A stretch of 64,000 nucleotides of DNA, from contig CAJOHD010000004.1 in the NCBI GenBank assembly GCA_905234275.1, positions 124,001-188,000 on the forward strand, given 5' to 3'. The stretch is from an uncultured Bacteroidales bacterium (GTDB lineage: Bacteria > Bacteroidota > Bacteroidia > Bacteroidales > F082). The notes under the pieces were generated by a model that saw only the letters and a program-made list of their open reading frames with translations, ran no database searches and was not told where the DNA came from. The position numbers and the translations under genes are program-made. The stretch's first letter is position 1. Every line of letters begins with the position of its first letter. Below, piece after piece: positions 50,707-59,933 of the stretch.

Positions 50707-52062
50707 TTAATCGTTTACATAGTTAAAACCGGTGTAGTTTTCCGGTGTGATAGCGTGCATCTCTTTCTTAACCGACTGACTGACAGGCAGTTGGTCGATA
50801 AATGCATCGATCGATTCGCGAGTCACCTTCTCGTTGGTTCGGGTGAGACCTTTAAGGAGTTCGTAGGCACCTTCAACTTGCTCGCGACGAAGGATAGTCT
50901 GGATAGCTTCAGCCACCACTGCGTAGTTGTTTTGCAGGTCGGCACGAAGTTTAACCTCGTTGAGAATGAGCTTATCCAAACCCTTTGACAATGAGCTTGT
51001 TGCGATGAGAGTATGCGCCAGCGGCACTCCGATGTTACGTGTCACCGTCGAGTCAGTGAGGTCGCGCTGCATTCGGCTGATCGGGAGCTTGCGGCTGAGG
51101 TGTTCAAAGATGGCGTTTGCCATTCCAAGGTTACCTTCTGCGTTCTCGAAATCGATAGGATTCACCTTATGAGGCATAGCTGATGAACCGACCTCTCCGG
51201 CTTTGATCTTCTGTTTGAAGTAATCCATCGAGATGTAAAGCCAGATGTCGCGCGAGAGATCGATCAATATCGTGTTGATACGTTTGATGGCGTCGAAATA
51301 TTCAGCCATCACGTCGTAATGCTCAATCTGCGTTGTCGTTTCCTGACGTTTCAGTCCGAGTTTTTTGCTGAATTTAGCTGCAAACTCTTTCCAGTCGAAC
51401 TGCGGATAAGCCACCTTGTGAGCGTTCATGTTGCCTGTAGCACCACCGAACTTATTCTCAAACGGCAGTCTCTTCAGCTCATTCAGCTGATTTTCGAGGC
51501 GTTCGACAAACACATATATTTCTTTTCCGAGATGTGTCGGGCTTGCCGGCTGACCGTGTGTATGTGCCAACATCGGGACATCGCGCCACTCGTTTGCGAG
51601 TTCAGCTAATCTGTTGATAATCTTTTCAATAGCAGGAATAACGAGCTCTCTATTCGCCTCTTTCATGGTGAACGGGACGGCGCTATTGTTGATATCCTGT
51701 GATGTCAGTCCGAAGTGGATAAACTCCTTGAACTGAGTCAAATTCATCTCGTCGAAACGGCGTTTCAAGAAATACTCAACAGCCTTCACATCGTGGTTGG
51801 TGGTCTTCTCAATCTCCTTAATCTCCTGAGCGTCAGCCACTTTAAAGTTTTTGACAATATTTCTTAGTTTGCGGAAATATTTAGGGTCAAAATCTTTAAG
51901 CTGAGGTAACGGCAGTTGGCAAAGTGCAATAAAATACTCGACTTCCACCATCACTCTGGCGCGGATAAGTCCAAACTCTGAAAAATACTCGTCAAGTCGC
52001 TCAACTTTCTTACGATAGCGACCGTCGATGGGTGAAATAGCTGTTAATTCTGATATATTCAT
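50707..52062 (-). CDS. purB: Adenylosuccinate lyase
   Basis: Acts twice in purine synthesis: SAICAR to AICAR, and adenylosuccinate to AMP. 451 residues, close to the E. coli-type length. Visible: AISPIDGRYRKKVERLDEYFSEFGLIRARVMVEVEYFIAL (residues 8-47), TNHDVKAVEYFLKRRF (around 87-102), HFGLTSQDINNSAVP (around 115-129), THGQPASPTHLGKEI (around 165-179) and the signature loop GSSAMPHKVNPIDFENAEGNLGMANA (around 292-317) with the catalytic Ser. It ends 3 bp before the MsbA-like gene, so the two are co-transcribed. TATATTTG at 52091-52098 is the likely promoter box. Confidence 0.96.
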   Translation of the reverse strand: MNISELTAISPIDGRYRKKVERLDEYFSEFGLIRARVMVEVEYFIALCQLPLPQLKDFDPKYFRKLRNIVKNFKVADAQEIKEIEKTTNHDVKAVEYFLKRRFDEMNLTQFKEFIHFGLTSQDINNSAVPFTMKEANRELVIPAIEKIINRLAELANEWRDVPMLAHTHGQPASPTHLGKEIYVFVERLENQLNELKRLPFENKFGGATGNMNAHKVAYPQFDWKEFAAKFSKKLGLKRQETTTQIEHYDVMAEYFDAIKRINTILIDLSRDIWLYISMDYFKQKIKAGEVGSSAMPHKVNPIDFENAEGNLGMANAIFEHLSRKLPISRMQRDLTDSTVTRNIGVPLAHTLIATSSLSKGLDKLILNEVKLRADLQNNYAVVAEAIQTILRREQVEGAYELLKGLTRTNEKVTRESIDAFIDQLPVSQSVKKEMHAITPENYTGFNYVND

Positions 52063-52090
52063 CTTAAAAAAATGTTGTCGTTCAAACTTG

Positions 52091-52098
52091 CAAATATA
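52091..52098 (-). promoter_or_regulatory. Promoter -7 box of purB
   Basis: TATATTTG on the minus strand, about 30 bp before the purB ATG. No clear -33 TTG is present. Confidence 0.4.
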
Positions 52099-52196
52099 GG
52101 AAGAAAATCTTTATATAATAAAAATTATTTTAGCAAAATATCGAACAGCAGCATTTTTTATTGAATTACAAGAATTTAAATATTAAATTTTTACAA

Positions 52197-52625
52197 TTAT
52201 AAAAACTCAATATTACTCATGTCAACGCCTTTCCTTTCAGCTGATTTAAGGAGTATTTCCAGAGCCGTTTTGTCGTAAGGCATTTTATTTGACAGAATCC
52301 AACATTTTGATTTTCTTTTTTTTGCAAGAATGACAATACCTGCAGCTTCATCATACTCAACGACGAGATATCGCTTACGCCACAAGCCGTTTCTGATAAT
52401 CAAATAGTTATTTCTCATTCTGATGACGAATTTTCCGTGATAACATTTAGTCAGACGACGGCTAATATCGTCAACTGAGACATAAAGCAGTTCGAATGCA
52501 TTGTCATGAGTAGCAGACAGATACATAAACACATCAAGTTTTTTAAAGAGACTTCTCTCCAGGGTGCGGGCCACCTCATACCATTTAAAAGGCACGAGCG
52601 GATTATTGAAATAATCAGCTTTCAT
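52197..52625 (-). CDS. Lipocalin-like protein (Blc-related), no signal peptide
   Basis: 142 residues. KWYEVARTLERSLFKKLDV (around residues 14-32) resembles the first conserved region of Blc/apolipoprotein D lipocalins (GxWYEVAR), although the usual Gly is Phe here. The C-terminal KSKCWILSNKMPYDKTALEILLKSAERKGVDMSNIEFL (around 105-142) matches the YxWILSRxP, then helix, then GxDxSxL end of that family. There is no signal peptide or lipobox, whereas Blc is an outer-membrane lipoprotein. The barrel is short. It binds lipid if functional, but that is inference. It is a single gene, 134 bp from the purB start region. Confidence 0.6.
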   Translation of the reverse strand: MKADYFNNPLVPFKWYEVARTLERSLFKKLDVFMYLSATHDNAFELLYVSVDDISRRLTKCYHGKFVIRMRNNYLIIRNGLWRKRYLVVEYDEAAGIVILAKKRKSKCWILSNKMPYDKTALEILLKSAERKGVDMSNIEFL

Positions 52626-52712
52626 TATTGAAATAATTTAAAGGAACAAAATTTTGTGAAAAAATTGCTTTTTGGCAAATATTAACATGAAGAAAATTCT
52701 CCACTAACAATG

Positions 52713-52744
52713 TTGCAAAGATAAGAAAAATTTTTGTAATTTCG
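52713..52744 (+). promoter_or_regulatory. Promoter of lpd
   Basis: TTG at 52713-52715, 21-bp spacer, TAATTTCG at 52737-52744 (one mismatch to TAnnTTTG). The leader before the ATG is about 53 nt. Confidence 0.5.
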
Positions 52745-52803
52745 CACTTCAAAACACAGATAATTAAAAATAAATTAAAAATAAACATAAATCATTGATA
52801 ATC

Positions 52804-54195
52804 ATGAAATACGATGTTATTGTAATCGGTAGCGGACCTGGCGGTTACGTCGCAGCTATCAGAGCTTCACAGCTCGGCAAGAAGGTTGGAGTAGTAGAAA
52901 AAGCTGAAATCGGTGGCACATGTCTCAACTGGGGCTGTATCCCGACAAAGGCTCTTTTGAAGAGTGCAGCTGTCTATACATATATGCAACATGCTGAGAA
53001 TTACGGCATTAAGCTCGAAGGCGAAGTGCATCCTGACATGGAAGCCGTCGTCGCCCGCAGCCGTGGCGTTGCTGATGGAATGAGCAAAGGTGTGCAGTAC
53101 CTCTTTAAGAAAAACAACGTCGAATTGATTCCTGGTCTCGGCTCACTCACAGCAAACAAAACAGTGAAAGTCGTTGACGCTGAAGGTAATACAACAGAAT
53201 ATGAAGCCGACCACATCATCCTGGCAACAGGTTCGAGAGTGCGTCAGCTGCCTGCAATGCCTATCGACGGAAAGAAAATCATCAGCTACCGTCAGGCTTT
53301 GGTTTTGGATAAGCTTCCGGAGACTATGGTGGTCGTCGGTTCAGGCGCAATAGGCTCAGAGTTCGCTTTCTTCTTCACCTCAATGGGTGTGAAAGTGACT
53401 TTGGTGGAGTTCTTACCTAATGTCGTTCCGAACGAAGACGAAGAGGTCTCGAAACAGGTTGAGCGCTGCTTCAAGAAGCTGAAGATGACAGTGATGACTG
53501 AGGCTTCAGTGACAAAAGTCGACACCACAGGCGAGAAATGCATCTGCACCATCGATACAAAGAAAGGCGAGAAAGTCGTTGAGGCTGACATCGTTCTTTC
53601 GGCTGTCGGCGTACAGACCAACCTCGAAGATCTCGGTCTCGAAAACCTCGGAATCGCCAGCGAACGCGGTAAGATCACCGTTGACGAATACTATCGCACT
53701 AATGTACCGGGCGTTTACGCTATCGGCGACATCGTTCACGGACCGGCATTGGCTCACAAGGCATCACACGAGGCTATCATCTGCGTTGAGAAGTTCTGCG
53801 GCTTGAATCCTAAACCATTGAACTATAACAATATCCCTGGCTGCACATACATCACACCTGAGGTCGCTTCAGTGGGCTTGAGCGAAGCAAAAGCTATTGC
53901 TGCAGGCTACGAGGTGAGAATCGGCAAGTTTCCGTTCACAGCATCAGGAAAGGCAGCAGCAGCTGGCAACAAAGACGGTTTCATCAAGGTTGTCTTCGAC
54001 GCAAAAACCAACAAGTGGTTAGGTTGCCACATGGTCGGCGAGAACGTCACAGAGATGGTTGCAACAGCAGTGTTAGCACGCGAACTCGGTGCTGAGGGTC
54101 GCGATATCATCGAGAACATCTTCCCACATCCAACAATGTCGGAAGCCATCATGGAAGCTGCAGCTGCAGCATACGGCGAGGTAGTTCATCTGTAA
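52804..54195 (+). CDS. lpd: Dihydrolipoyl dehydrogenase
   Basis: E3 component of 2-oxoacid dehydrogenase complexes or of the glycine cleavage system; reoxidises dihydrolipoamide with NAD+. 463 residues from ATG 52804 (MKYDVIVIGSGPGG). A TTG nine bases upstream is in frame but less likely. FAD-binding GSGPGGYVAAIRA (around 9-21), redox disulfide GGTCLNWGCIPTKALL (around 38-53) with CxxxxC, NAD-binding GSGAIGSEFAFFFTSMG (around 179-195), a second FAD part GVYAIGDIVHG and the dimer-interface HPHPTMSEAIMEA-like FPHPTMSEAIMEAA. No E1 or E2 genes are adjacent. The stop overlaps the next gene as TAATG. Confidence 0.96.
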   Translation: MKYDVIVIGSGPGGYVAAIRASQLGKKVGVVEKAEIGGTCLNWGCIPTKALLKSAAVYTYMQHAENYGIKLEGEVHPDMEAVVARSRGVADGMSKGVQYLFKKNNVELIPGLGSLTANKTVKVVDAEGNTTEYEADHIILATGSRVRQLPAMPIDGKKIISYRQALVLDKLPETMVVVGSGAIGSEFAFFFTSMGVKVTLVEFLPNVVPNEDEEVSKQVERCFKKLKMTVMTEASVTKVDTTGEKCICTIDTKKGEKVVEADIVLSAVGVQTNLEDLGLENLGIASERGKITVDEYYRTNVPGVYAIGDIVHGPALAHKASHEAIICVEKFCGLNPKPLNYNNIPGCTYITPEVASVGLSEAKAIAAGYEVRIGKFPFTASGKAAAAGNKDGFIKVVFDAKTNKWLGCHMVGENVTEMVATAVLARELGAEGRDIIENIFPHPTMSEAIMEAAAAAYGEVVHL

Positions 54196-55211
54196 TGAAT
54201 AACAAAAAAGTCTTACTAGCACTCCAGATTGCCGTTTTGGTAGTCGGAGTTGCTGCTATTGTGGCATGCGTTTTGGGTATCAGGGCGCTTAAGATCGCTG
54301 AAAAACGCCCTGTTTCCTTAGAGCAGATCGCCCTCCGCAGCAACGACATCGAGTTCACCGAGGATATCACTTTCGCCGGCGAGCGTGTGCCTTTGGAGAT
54401 GTTCAACATCCGCGAGCGTTACGAGCGCGAACTGCTGTCGACATGCTATTTTCACAGCAACACCATGCTTTTGGTGAAGCGTTCAAGCCGCTGGTTTCCT
54501 GTGATCGAGCCAATTCTTGCTAAATACGGCATCCCTGACGATTTCAAGTATCTGTGCGTTGCCGAAAGCACCCTCACCAACGCCGTATCACCAGCTGGCG
54601 CTGTAGGTTTCTGGCAGTTTATGGAGAAGACCGCCAAAGAATTCGGTCTCGAAATCAACAAGGACGTCGACATGAGATACAACGTGGAGCTCGAGACAGA
54701 GGCTGCATGCCGTTATTTCCTGAAATCATACGAAATCTACCATAACTGGACGCTGGTAGCGGCATCGTTCAACGCAGGAACACGCCGGCTGAACAAGTTT
54801 TTGAAGGAGCAGAAAGTGCATTCCTATTACGACTTGCTCATGGCTGACGAGACGGAACGATACATCTTCAGAATCTTGGCATTCAAGACCATATTGAGCA
54901 ATCCTGAGAAATATGGCATTTATGTCAGTAAAGACCTTGAATATCAGCCGCTTAGATACAAAGTAGTCGTAGTTGACGAAAGTGTCGACAACTGGGCTGA
55001 TTTTGCACTTGAACATGACATCACCTATAAGCTTTTAAAGATTTTCAATCCTTGGCTACGTTCCAACTCATTGAAAGTCAGGCATGGAGAGGTTTATGAA
55101 ATCAAAATTCCGAGAAGACCTTTCAACCTCACTGCAGATTATTGCAACGAGGCGACTGGAGGTGTTGTGATGGATTTTGAAAACGACAGCATAGCTGAAG
55201 ATTTACAATAA
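54195..55211 (+). CDS. Membrane-bound lytic transglycosylase (SLT domain, MltD-like)
   Basis: 338 residues. An N-terminal membrane anchor (residues 6-30, LLALQIAVLVVGVAAIVACVLGI) is followed by a transglycosylase domain with YGIPDDFKYLCVAESTLTNAVSPAGAVGFWQFMEKTAKEFGLEIN (around 112-156). The catalytic Glu is in AES. The later repeat AAACRYFL-like TEAACRYFLKSYEIYHNWTLVAASFNAGTRRLNKFL matches the lytic transglycosylase fold. It has no LysM domain, unlike E. coli MltD. It cleaves peptidoglycan glycan chains. It is translationally coupled to lpd and followed by uvrA 4 bp later. Confidence 0.88.
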   Translation: MNNKKVLLALQIAVLVVGVAAIVACVLGIRALKIAEKRPVSLEQIALRSNDIEFTEDITFAGERVPLEMFNIRERYERELLSTCYFHSNTMLLVKRSSRWFPVIEPILAKYGIPDDFKYLCVAESTLTNAVSPAGAVGFWQFMEKTAKEFGLEINKDVDMRYNVELETEAACRYFLKSYEIYHNWTLVAASFNAGTRRLNKFLKEQKVHSYYDLLMADETERYIFRILAFKTILSNPEKYGIYVSKDLEYQPLRYKVVVVDESVDNWADFALEHDITYKLLKIFNPWLRSNSLKVRHGEVYEIKIPRRPFNLTADYCNEATGGVVMDFENDSIAEDLQ

Positions 55212-55215
55212 TCAG

Positions 55216-58059
55216 ATGACAGGGAAGGACAGAAATATTGCTGAAGATGAGTTCATCGAGATTTACGGGGCGCGTGAGAACAACCTGAAAAACATCGACT
55301 TACGCATTCCTCGCGACAAACTCGTGGTGATAACCGGCTTGAGTGGCTCGGGTAAGTCGTCGTTGGCTTTCGAGACTATCTACGCCGAGGGTCAGCGCCG
55401 TTATATGGAGTCGTTTTCGGCATACGCCCGTCAGTTTATCGGCAGCATGGAACGCCCTGATGTCGATGAGATTCGTGGTCTCTCCCCTGTCATCTCCATT
55501 GAGCAGAAATCGGTTAACCGTAACCCGCGTTCAACGGTGGGAACCATCACTGAAATCTATGACTTCATGCGACTACTGTATGCAAGAGCGGCAATACCTT
55601 ACTCGTACAACACAGGCGAGAAGATGGTTCGCTACTCGGAAGAGCAAATCACCCAGATGATAATGGAGCAATACAAAGACAAGAGAATCAATGTGTTGGC
55701 TCCAGTCGTCAGAGGTCGAAAAGGTCATTACAGAGATTTGTTCGAGCAGATTCGTCAGCAAGGATTTATTAAGGTGCGTGTCGATGGCGAGATTCGCGAA
55801 CTCACCTTCGGAATGCAGCTCGACCGTTACAAAACCCATGATATTGAGATAGTTATCGACCGACTTGTTGTCCATGAAGACTTCAAGGAACGCATAGTGA
55901 AATCTGTTGAAACGGCATTCCGTAAAGGTAAAGGAATGCTGATGGTGGCAGAAGAAGGCACCACCGACGTGCGTTATTTCAGCAAGCTGTTGATGTGCCC
56001 GACGACCGGCATCGCATACCAAGATCCCGAACCTAACACCTTCAGTTTCAACTCACCATACGGCGCCTGCCCGAAATGCAACGGTCTCGGCACTGTCATC
56101 CAGGTCGACATGAAGAAAATCATCCCCGACCCGAGCATTAGTCTGCGGAAAGGCGGCCTCGCTCCTCTCGGAGAATACAAGAACAACTGGGTGTTCAACC
56201 AACTCGAGGTGATTGGGACACGCTACGGCTTCACGCTCGACACGCCAATCAGCGAGATCCCGGAAAACGCGATGAGCATCATCCTTTACGGCAGCAATGA
56301 GTCGTTCACGGTGACGAAAGAATATCTTGGCACAAGCTCAACATACTCAATGCCTTTCGAGGGTGTAGTCAATGTTATTAAGAAACAAAACGAGGAGAAC
56401 GCGCCAGCATCAATAGTGAAATGGGCTAACAGCTTCATGAACGAGACGGAATGTCCTGAGTGTCATGGACAAAGACTCAAAAAAGAAGCTCTTTATTTCC
56501 GTTTGAACGGCAAGAACATCGCTGAGCTTGCCGACATGGACGTCAATTCTCTTTCAAAGTGGCTCGACGATCTTCCGAAGCATCTCGACGAGAAACAAAA
56601 AGAGATTTCGCACGACATTCTCAACGAAATCAAGAAGAGAATCAGCTTCCTGCTCAACGTAGGAATCGATTATCTGAACATGAACCGTCCAGCGAAGAGC
56701 CTCTCGGGCGGCGAGTCGCAACGTATTCGTCTCGCAACTCAGATTGGCTCTCAACTTACTGGAATACTTTACATCCTCGACGAGCCTTCTATCGGTTTGC
56801 ATCAGCGTGATAATCATAGACTTATCGAATCGTTAAAAGAACTTCGCGACATCGGAAACAGCATCATCGTGGTGGAACACGACAAAGACACCATGCTTGC
56901 TGCCGACCACCTCATCGACATCGGTCCGGGTGCCGGCGTCAATGGCGGAAACGTAGTGTTTCAAGGTAGTCCGAAAGATGCGATGCATGGCAAAGGGCTC
57001 ACCTGCGACTACCTCAGAGGCAAGAAACGCATCGAGGTGCCTAAAACAAGAAGGATACCATTCGAAGGACAACATCTCAGGCTCTTCAACGCTTCAGGAC
57101 ACAACCTCAAGAACGTCGATCTGGACCTTCCACTCGGTGTAATGGTCTGTGTTACAGGAGTTTCCGGCTCTGGCAAGTCGACACTCATCAACGAGACACT
57201 CTACCCTATCCTGAGCAAACATTTCTATCGTTCGGAGAAAAACCCGTTGCCTTACGATCGCATCGAAGGACTTGAATTTATTGATAAAGTCATCGAAATC
57301 GACCAGGCACCTATCGGCAAGACGCCGCGTTCAAATCCTGCTACATACACCAAAGTGTTCGACGATATCAGAAAACTTTACGGTGAACTGCCGGAGTCAA
57401 AGATAAGAGGCTATAAATCAGGACGTTTCTCATTCAATGTGAAAGGCGGCCGCTGCGAGACATGTCAGGGTGCAGGAGTGCGAGTCATCGAGATGAACTT
57501 CCTGCCTGACGTGCATGTTAAATGCGAGACATGTCAAGGAAAACGCTACAACAGAGAAACCCTTGAGGTGCGCTTCAAGGGAAAATCGATCAACGATGTG
57601 CTGAACCTGACCATCGACGAGGCAGTGACGTTTTTCGAGAACTTCCCGAGCATCTTACAGAAAATCAAGACATTACAGGATGTAGGATTGGGATATATTA
57701 CCTTAGGTCAACCTTCGACCACCCTCTCCGGCGGTGAGGCGCAACGTGTGAAACTCGCCACCGAACTGGCGAAACGCGACACAGGAAAGACGCTTTACAT
57801 CCTTGATGAGCCTACGACAGGACTGCATTTCGAAGACATCAAGATTTTGATGGAAGTGCTGAATAAGCTAGTAAACAAAGGAAACACAGTGCTCATCATC
57901 GAGCATAACATGGATGTCATCAAGATGGCGGATTATATCATCGACATGGGACCTGAGGGCGGCGAACGAGGCGGAAAAATCTTATGCGAAGGAACACCTG
58001 AAGAAATAGTTAAAAAAGCCGTCGGCTACACTGCCAAATATTTAAAAGACGAACTCTAA
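55216..58059 (+). CDS. uvrA: Excinuclease ABC subunit A
   Basis: Damage-recognition ATPase of nucleotide excision repair. 947 residues, the standard length. Two ABC modules: Walker [10 protein letters not shown] (around residues 39-47) and GVSGSGKST (around 647-655), signatures [17 protein letters not shown] and [18 protein letters not shown], Walker [15 protein letters not shown] and [14 protein letters not shown]. Cys-x2-Cys pairs for zinc are seen in [18 protein letters not shown] and [11 protein letters not shown] with [10 protein letters not shown]. It follows the lytic transglycosylase gene by 4 bp, so it is expressed from the lpd promoter or an unseen internal one. A simple-repeat spacer follows. 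Confidence 0.97.
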   Translation: MTGKDRNIAEDEFIEIYGARENNLKNIDLRIPRDKLVVITGLSGSGKSSLAFETIYAEGQRRYMESFSAYARQFIGSMERPDVDEIRGLSPVISIEQKSVNRNPRSTVGTITEIYDFMRLLYARAAIPYSYNTGEKMVRYSEEQITQMIMEQYKDKRINVLAPVVRGRKGHYRDLFEQIRQQGFIKVRVDGEIRELTFGMQLDRYKTHDIEIVIDRLVVHEDFKERIVKSVETAFRKGKGMLMVAEEGTTDVRYFSKLLMCPTTGIAYQDPEPNTFSFNSPYGACPKCNGLGTVIQVDMKKIIPDPSISLRKGGLAPLGEYKNNWVFNQLEVIGTRYGFTLDTPISEIPENAMSIILYGSNESFTVTKEYLGTSSTYSMPFEGVVNVIKKQNEENAPASIVKWANSFMNETECPECHGQRLKKEALYFRLNGKNIAELADMDVNSLSKWLDDLPKHLDEKQKEISHDILNEIKKRISFLLNVGIDYLNMNRPAKSLSGGESQRIRLATQIGSQLTGILYILDEPSIGLHQRDNHRLIESLKELRDIGNSIIVVEHDKDTMLAADHLIDIGPGAGVNGGNVVFQGSPKDAMHGKGLTCDYLRGKKRIEVPKTRRIPFEGQHLRLFNASGHNLKNVDLDLPLGVMVCVTGVSGSGKSTLINETLYPILSKHFYRSEKNPLPYDRIEGLEFIDKVIEIDQAPIGKTPRSNPATYTKVFDDIRKLYGELPESKIRGYKSGRFSFNVKGGRCETCQGAGVRVIEMNFLPDVHVKCETCQGKRYNRETLEVRFKGKSINDVLNLTIDEAVTFFENFPSILQKIKTLQDVGLGYITLGQPSTTLSGGEAQRVKLATELAKRDTGKTLYILDEPTTGLHFEDIKILMEVLNKLVNKGNTVLIIEHNMDVIKMADYIIDMGPEGGERGGKILCEGTPEEIVKKAVGYTAKYLKDEL

Positions 58060-58061
58060 AC

Positions 58062-58096
58062 TATTAAACTATTAAACTATTAAGCTACTAAACTAC
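58062..58096 (+). repeat. Tandem ACTATTAA units after uvrA
   Basis: About four near-copies of TATTAAACTAT. A like set of TAGCTTAATAGTTT units lies at 59894-59925. Neither forms a clear terminator. Confidence 0.55.
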
Positions 58097-59145
58097 CTCA
58101 GCCTTATCTCCTGTCCTACACTCAAGATTGAGTTCTCATCAAGCCCATTCATCTTAAACAATCTCTCAAGTTTCACGGCATAAAGTCGCGACACCTGCGA
58201 CAGCGTCTCACCTGGCTGAATCACGTGAACCTTGTAGCCGGCAGCGGCTTTGCCTCGTTTTGGACCGATATACAGCACTTCGTTTTCAGTAAAGGTCGTC
58301 TTGTTTCCAAGATTATTGTATTTCACAAGCTGTCTCTTGCTGATTCTCAATTCTTTAGCAAGATTATCCAGATTGTCGCCATTCTTTGTGAAAACAAATT
58401 TCACACCGAAATTCTCTCTGATATAATGATGGTCAGGAGTCATGCCAACCACAGCGCAGTCCACCAAAACAGGGACAGGACCAGCATTGACGACAGGTTT
58501 TTGTTTCTTGACTTTCTTTGGCTTAGCTTGTTTTGCGGGCTTAACTTCCTGCACCGGCTCTTCTTTTTTAGCAGGCTTCACCTCTTCCGATTTCTTATGA
58601 GGCTTGAATTTCTTCTTCACCACCATCTGATCATATTGCTGGAGGTCATAGTCCTCGATGAGTTTTATCAAAGCGCTGGCATACACCGGAGATGTAGCAT
58701 ATCCAGCCTTTTTCAAGCCATTTGCCCAGCCTTTATAATCAGTGATTTCCAAATTGAAAAGCGACGCATAACGCTGACTGTTTTTCAAAAATTTCGAATG
58801 GTCGTTATACGATTCCTCGGCATTTTTATACACCCTAAAACACTCCTGCGGCGCATCGTCATCCTGCCGCATTGTCTTGCCTTTCCAGTCGTTATGGCAT
58901 TTTATTCCGAAATGGTTGTTACCCTTTGACGCCAGCTTGCTCTTCCCATTTCCTGATTCAAGGATTCCCTGTGCCAACGTTATCGACGCTGGGATCTTAT
59001 ACTTCACCATCTCGGTCATGGCGATATCTTTGTATTTGTCAATATAATCAAGCGTTTCCTTCTTTCTCTGCGTGTTTTGTGAGTAAGAAAGAAAACTGCC
59101 GATCATAAACAGCAACAGTATAATATATCTGGATTTGCTCGCCAT
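58093..59145 (-). CDS. Secreted glucosaminidase with LysM domains
   Basis: 350 residues. Signal peptide (MASKSRYIILLLFMIGSFLSYSQ), then a mannosyl-glycoprotein endo-beta-N-acetylglucosaminidase-like domain (around residues 30-165) with PASITLAQGILESGNGKSKLASKGNNHFGIKCHNDWKGKTM, whose Glu in LESG is the likely catalytic residue, and FRVYKNAEESYNDHSKFL. A Lys/Pro-rich linker (around 175-215) is followed by two LysM-like modules: TKNGDNLDNLAKELRISKRQLVKYNNL and VIQPGETLSQVSRLYAVKLERLFKMNGL. The enzyme trims peptidoglycan in the periplasm. The gene is convergent with uvrA. Confidence 0.9.
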   Translation of the reverse strand: MASKSRYIILLLFMIGSFLSYSQNTQRKKETLDYIDKYKDIAMTEMVKYKIPASITLAQGILESGNGKSKLASKGNNHFGIKCHNDWKGKTMRQDDDAPQECFRVYKNAEESYNDHSKFLKNSQRYASLFNLEITDYKGWANGLKKAGYATSPVYASALIKLIEDYDLQQYDQMVVKKKFKPHKKSEEVKPAKKEEPVQEVKPAKQAKPKKVKKQKPVVNAGPVPVLVDCAVVGMTPDHHYIRENFGVKFVFTKNGDNLDNLAKELRISKRQLVKYNNLGNKTTFTENEVLYIGPKRGKAAAGYKVHVIQPGETLSQVSRLYAVKLERLFKMNGLDENSILSVGQEIRLR

Positions 59146-59243
59146 TGGTGAAATAAAAACGTGTAAAATTACAAATTTTATACATGCTGCGAAAGATTTT
59201 TTTCAAAATTTGGACATAATTTATATAAATAAATTATTTTTTG

Positions 59244-59251
59244 TATCTTTG
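59244..59251 (+). promoter_or_regulatory. Promoter -7 box of rsmG
   Basis: TATCTTTG 15 bp before the rsmG ATG. The nearest TTG upstream is too far away to be a good -33. Confidence 0.5.
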
Positions 59252-59266
59252 CCAGATTATTATACT

Positions 59267-59893
59267 ATGAATAGTCAGATTATTAAAAAATATTTTCCAA
59301 CTCTGACTGAGACGCAGATGGCTCAGTATGAACGCCTTGCGCCACTTTACGAAGATTGGAACAGCAAAATCAACCTCATCTCGAGGAAGGACATGGACAA
59401 TTTTTACGAGCATCATGTCCTACATTCCTTAGCGATAGCGAAATATTTCGAGCTTCTTCCTGGCATGAAGGTTTTGGACATCGGCACTGGTGGCGGTTTC
59501 CCCGGCATTCCTTTGGCCATCATGTTTCCACAGACCAAATTCTTGCTTGTCGACAGCATCGGAAAGAAGATAAAAGTGGTTCAAGATGTAAAGGAACAAC
59601 TTAATTTACAAAATGTTACAGCCATCCAGGAACGTGCCGAGAATATCAAGGAAAAGTTCGATGTGATTGTGAGCCGTGCAGTGACACAGTTGCCTGACTT
59701 CGTGAAATGGTGCAACAACAAACTGCGTGTCACCAACGACATTGAAGCGGGTGGAATCCTTTATTTAAAAGGTGGCGACATCGAAGAAGAGCTCCGCAAC
59801 GTGCCAAAAAACTGGAAACGTAAGAGCACGTCGATTACGAAATGGTATGAGGAGGCGTATTTTGTGGAGAAGTATGTGATTCATTTGTTTTAG
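59267..59893 (+). CDS. rsmG: 16S rRNA (guanine-N7) methyltransferase RsmG
   Basis: Methylates G527 of 16S rRNA. 208 residues from ATG 59267 (MNSQIIKKYFPTLTETQ). The in-frame sequence further upstream contains the promoter. The SAM-binding motif is VLDIGTGGGFPGIPLAIMFPQTKFLLVDSIGKKI (around residues 69-102), and the loop VIVSRAVTQLPDFVKWC (around 132-148) is typical of RsmG. HHVLHSLAIAKYF at 49-61 matches the family. Loss of RsmG gives low-level streptomycin resistance in other bacteria. It has its own promoter and precedes the M16 protease gene by 40 bp. Confidence 0.95.
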   Translation: MNSQIIKKYFPTLTETQMAQYERLAPLYEDWNSKINLISRKDMDNFYEHHVLHSLAIAKYFELLPGMKVLDIGTGGGFPGIPLAIMFPQTKFLLVDSIGKKIKVVQDVKEQLNLQNVTAIQERAENIKEKFDVIVSRAVTQLPDFVKWCNNKLRVTNDIEAGGILYLKGGDIEEELRNVPKNWKRKSTSITKWYEEAYFVEKYVIHLF

Positions 59894-59933
59894 CTTAATA
59901 GTTTAATAGCTTAATAGTTTAATTTATAAAAAA

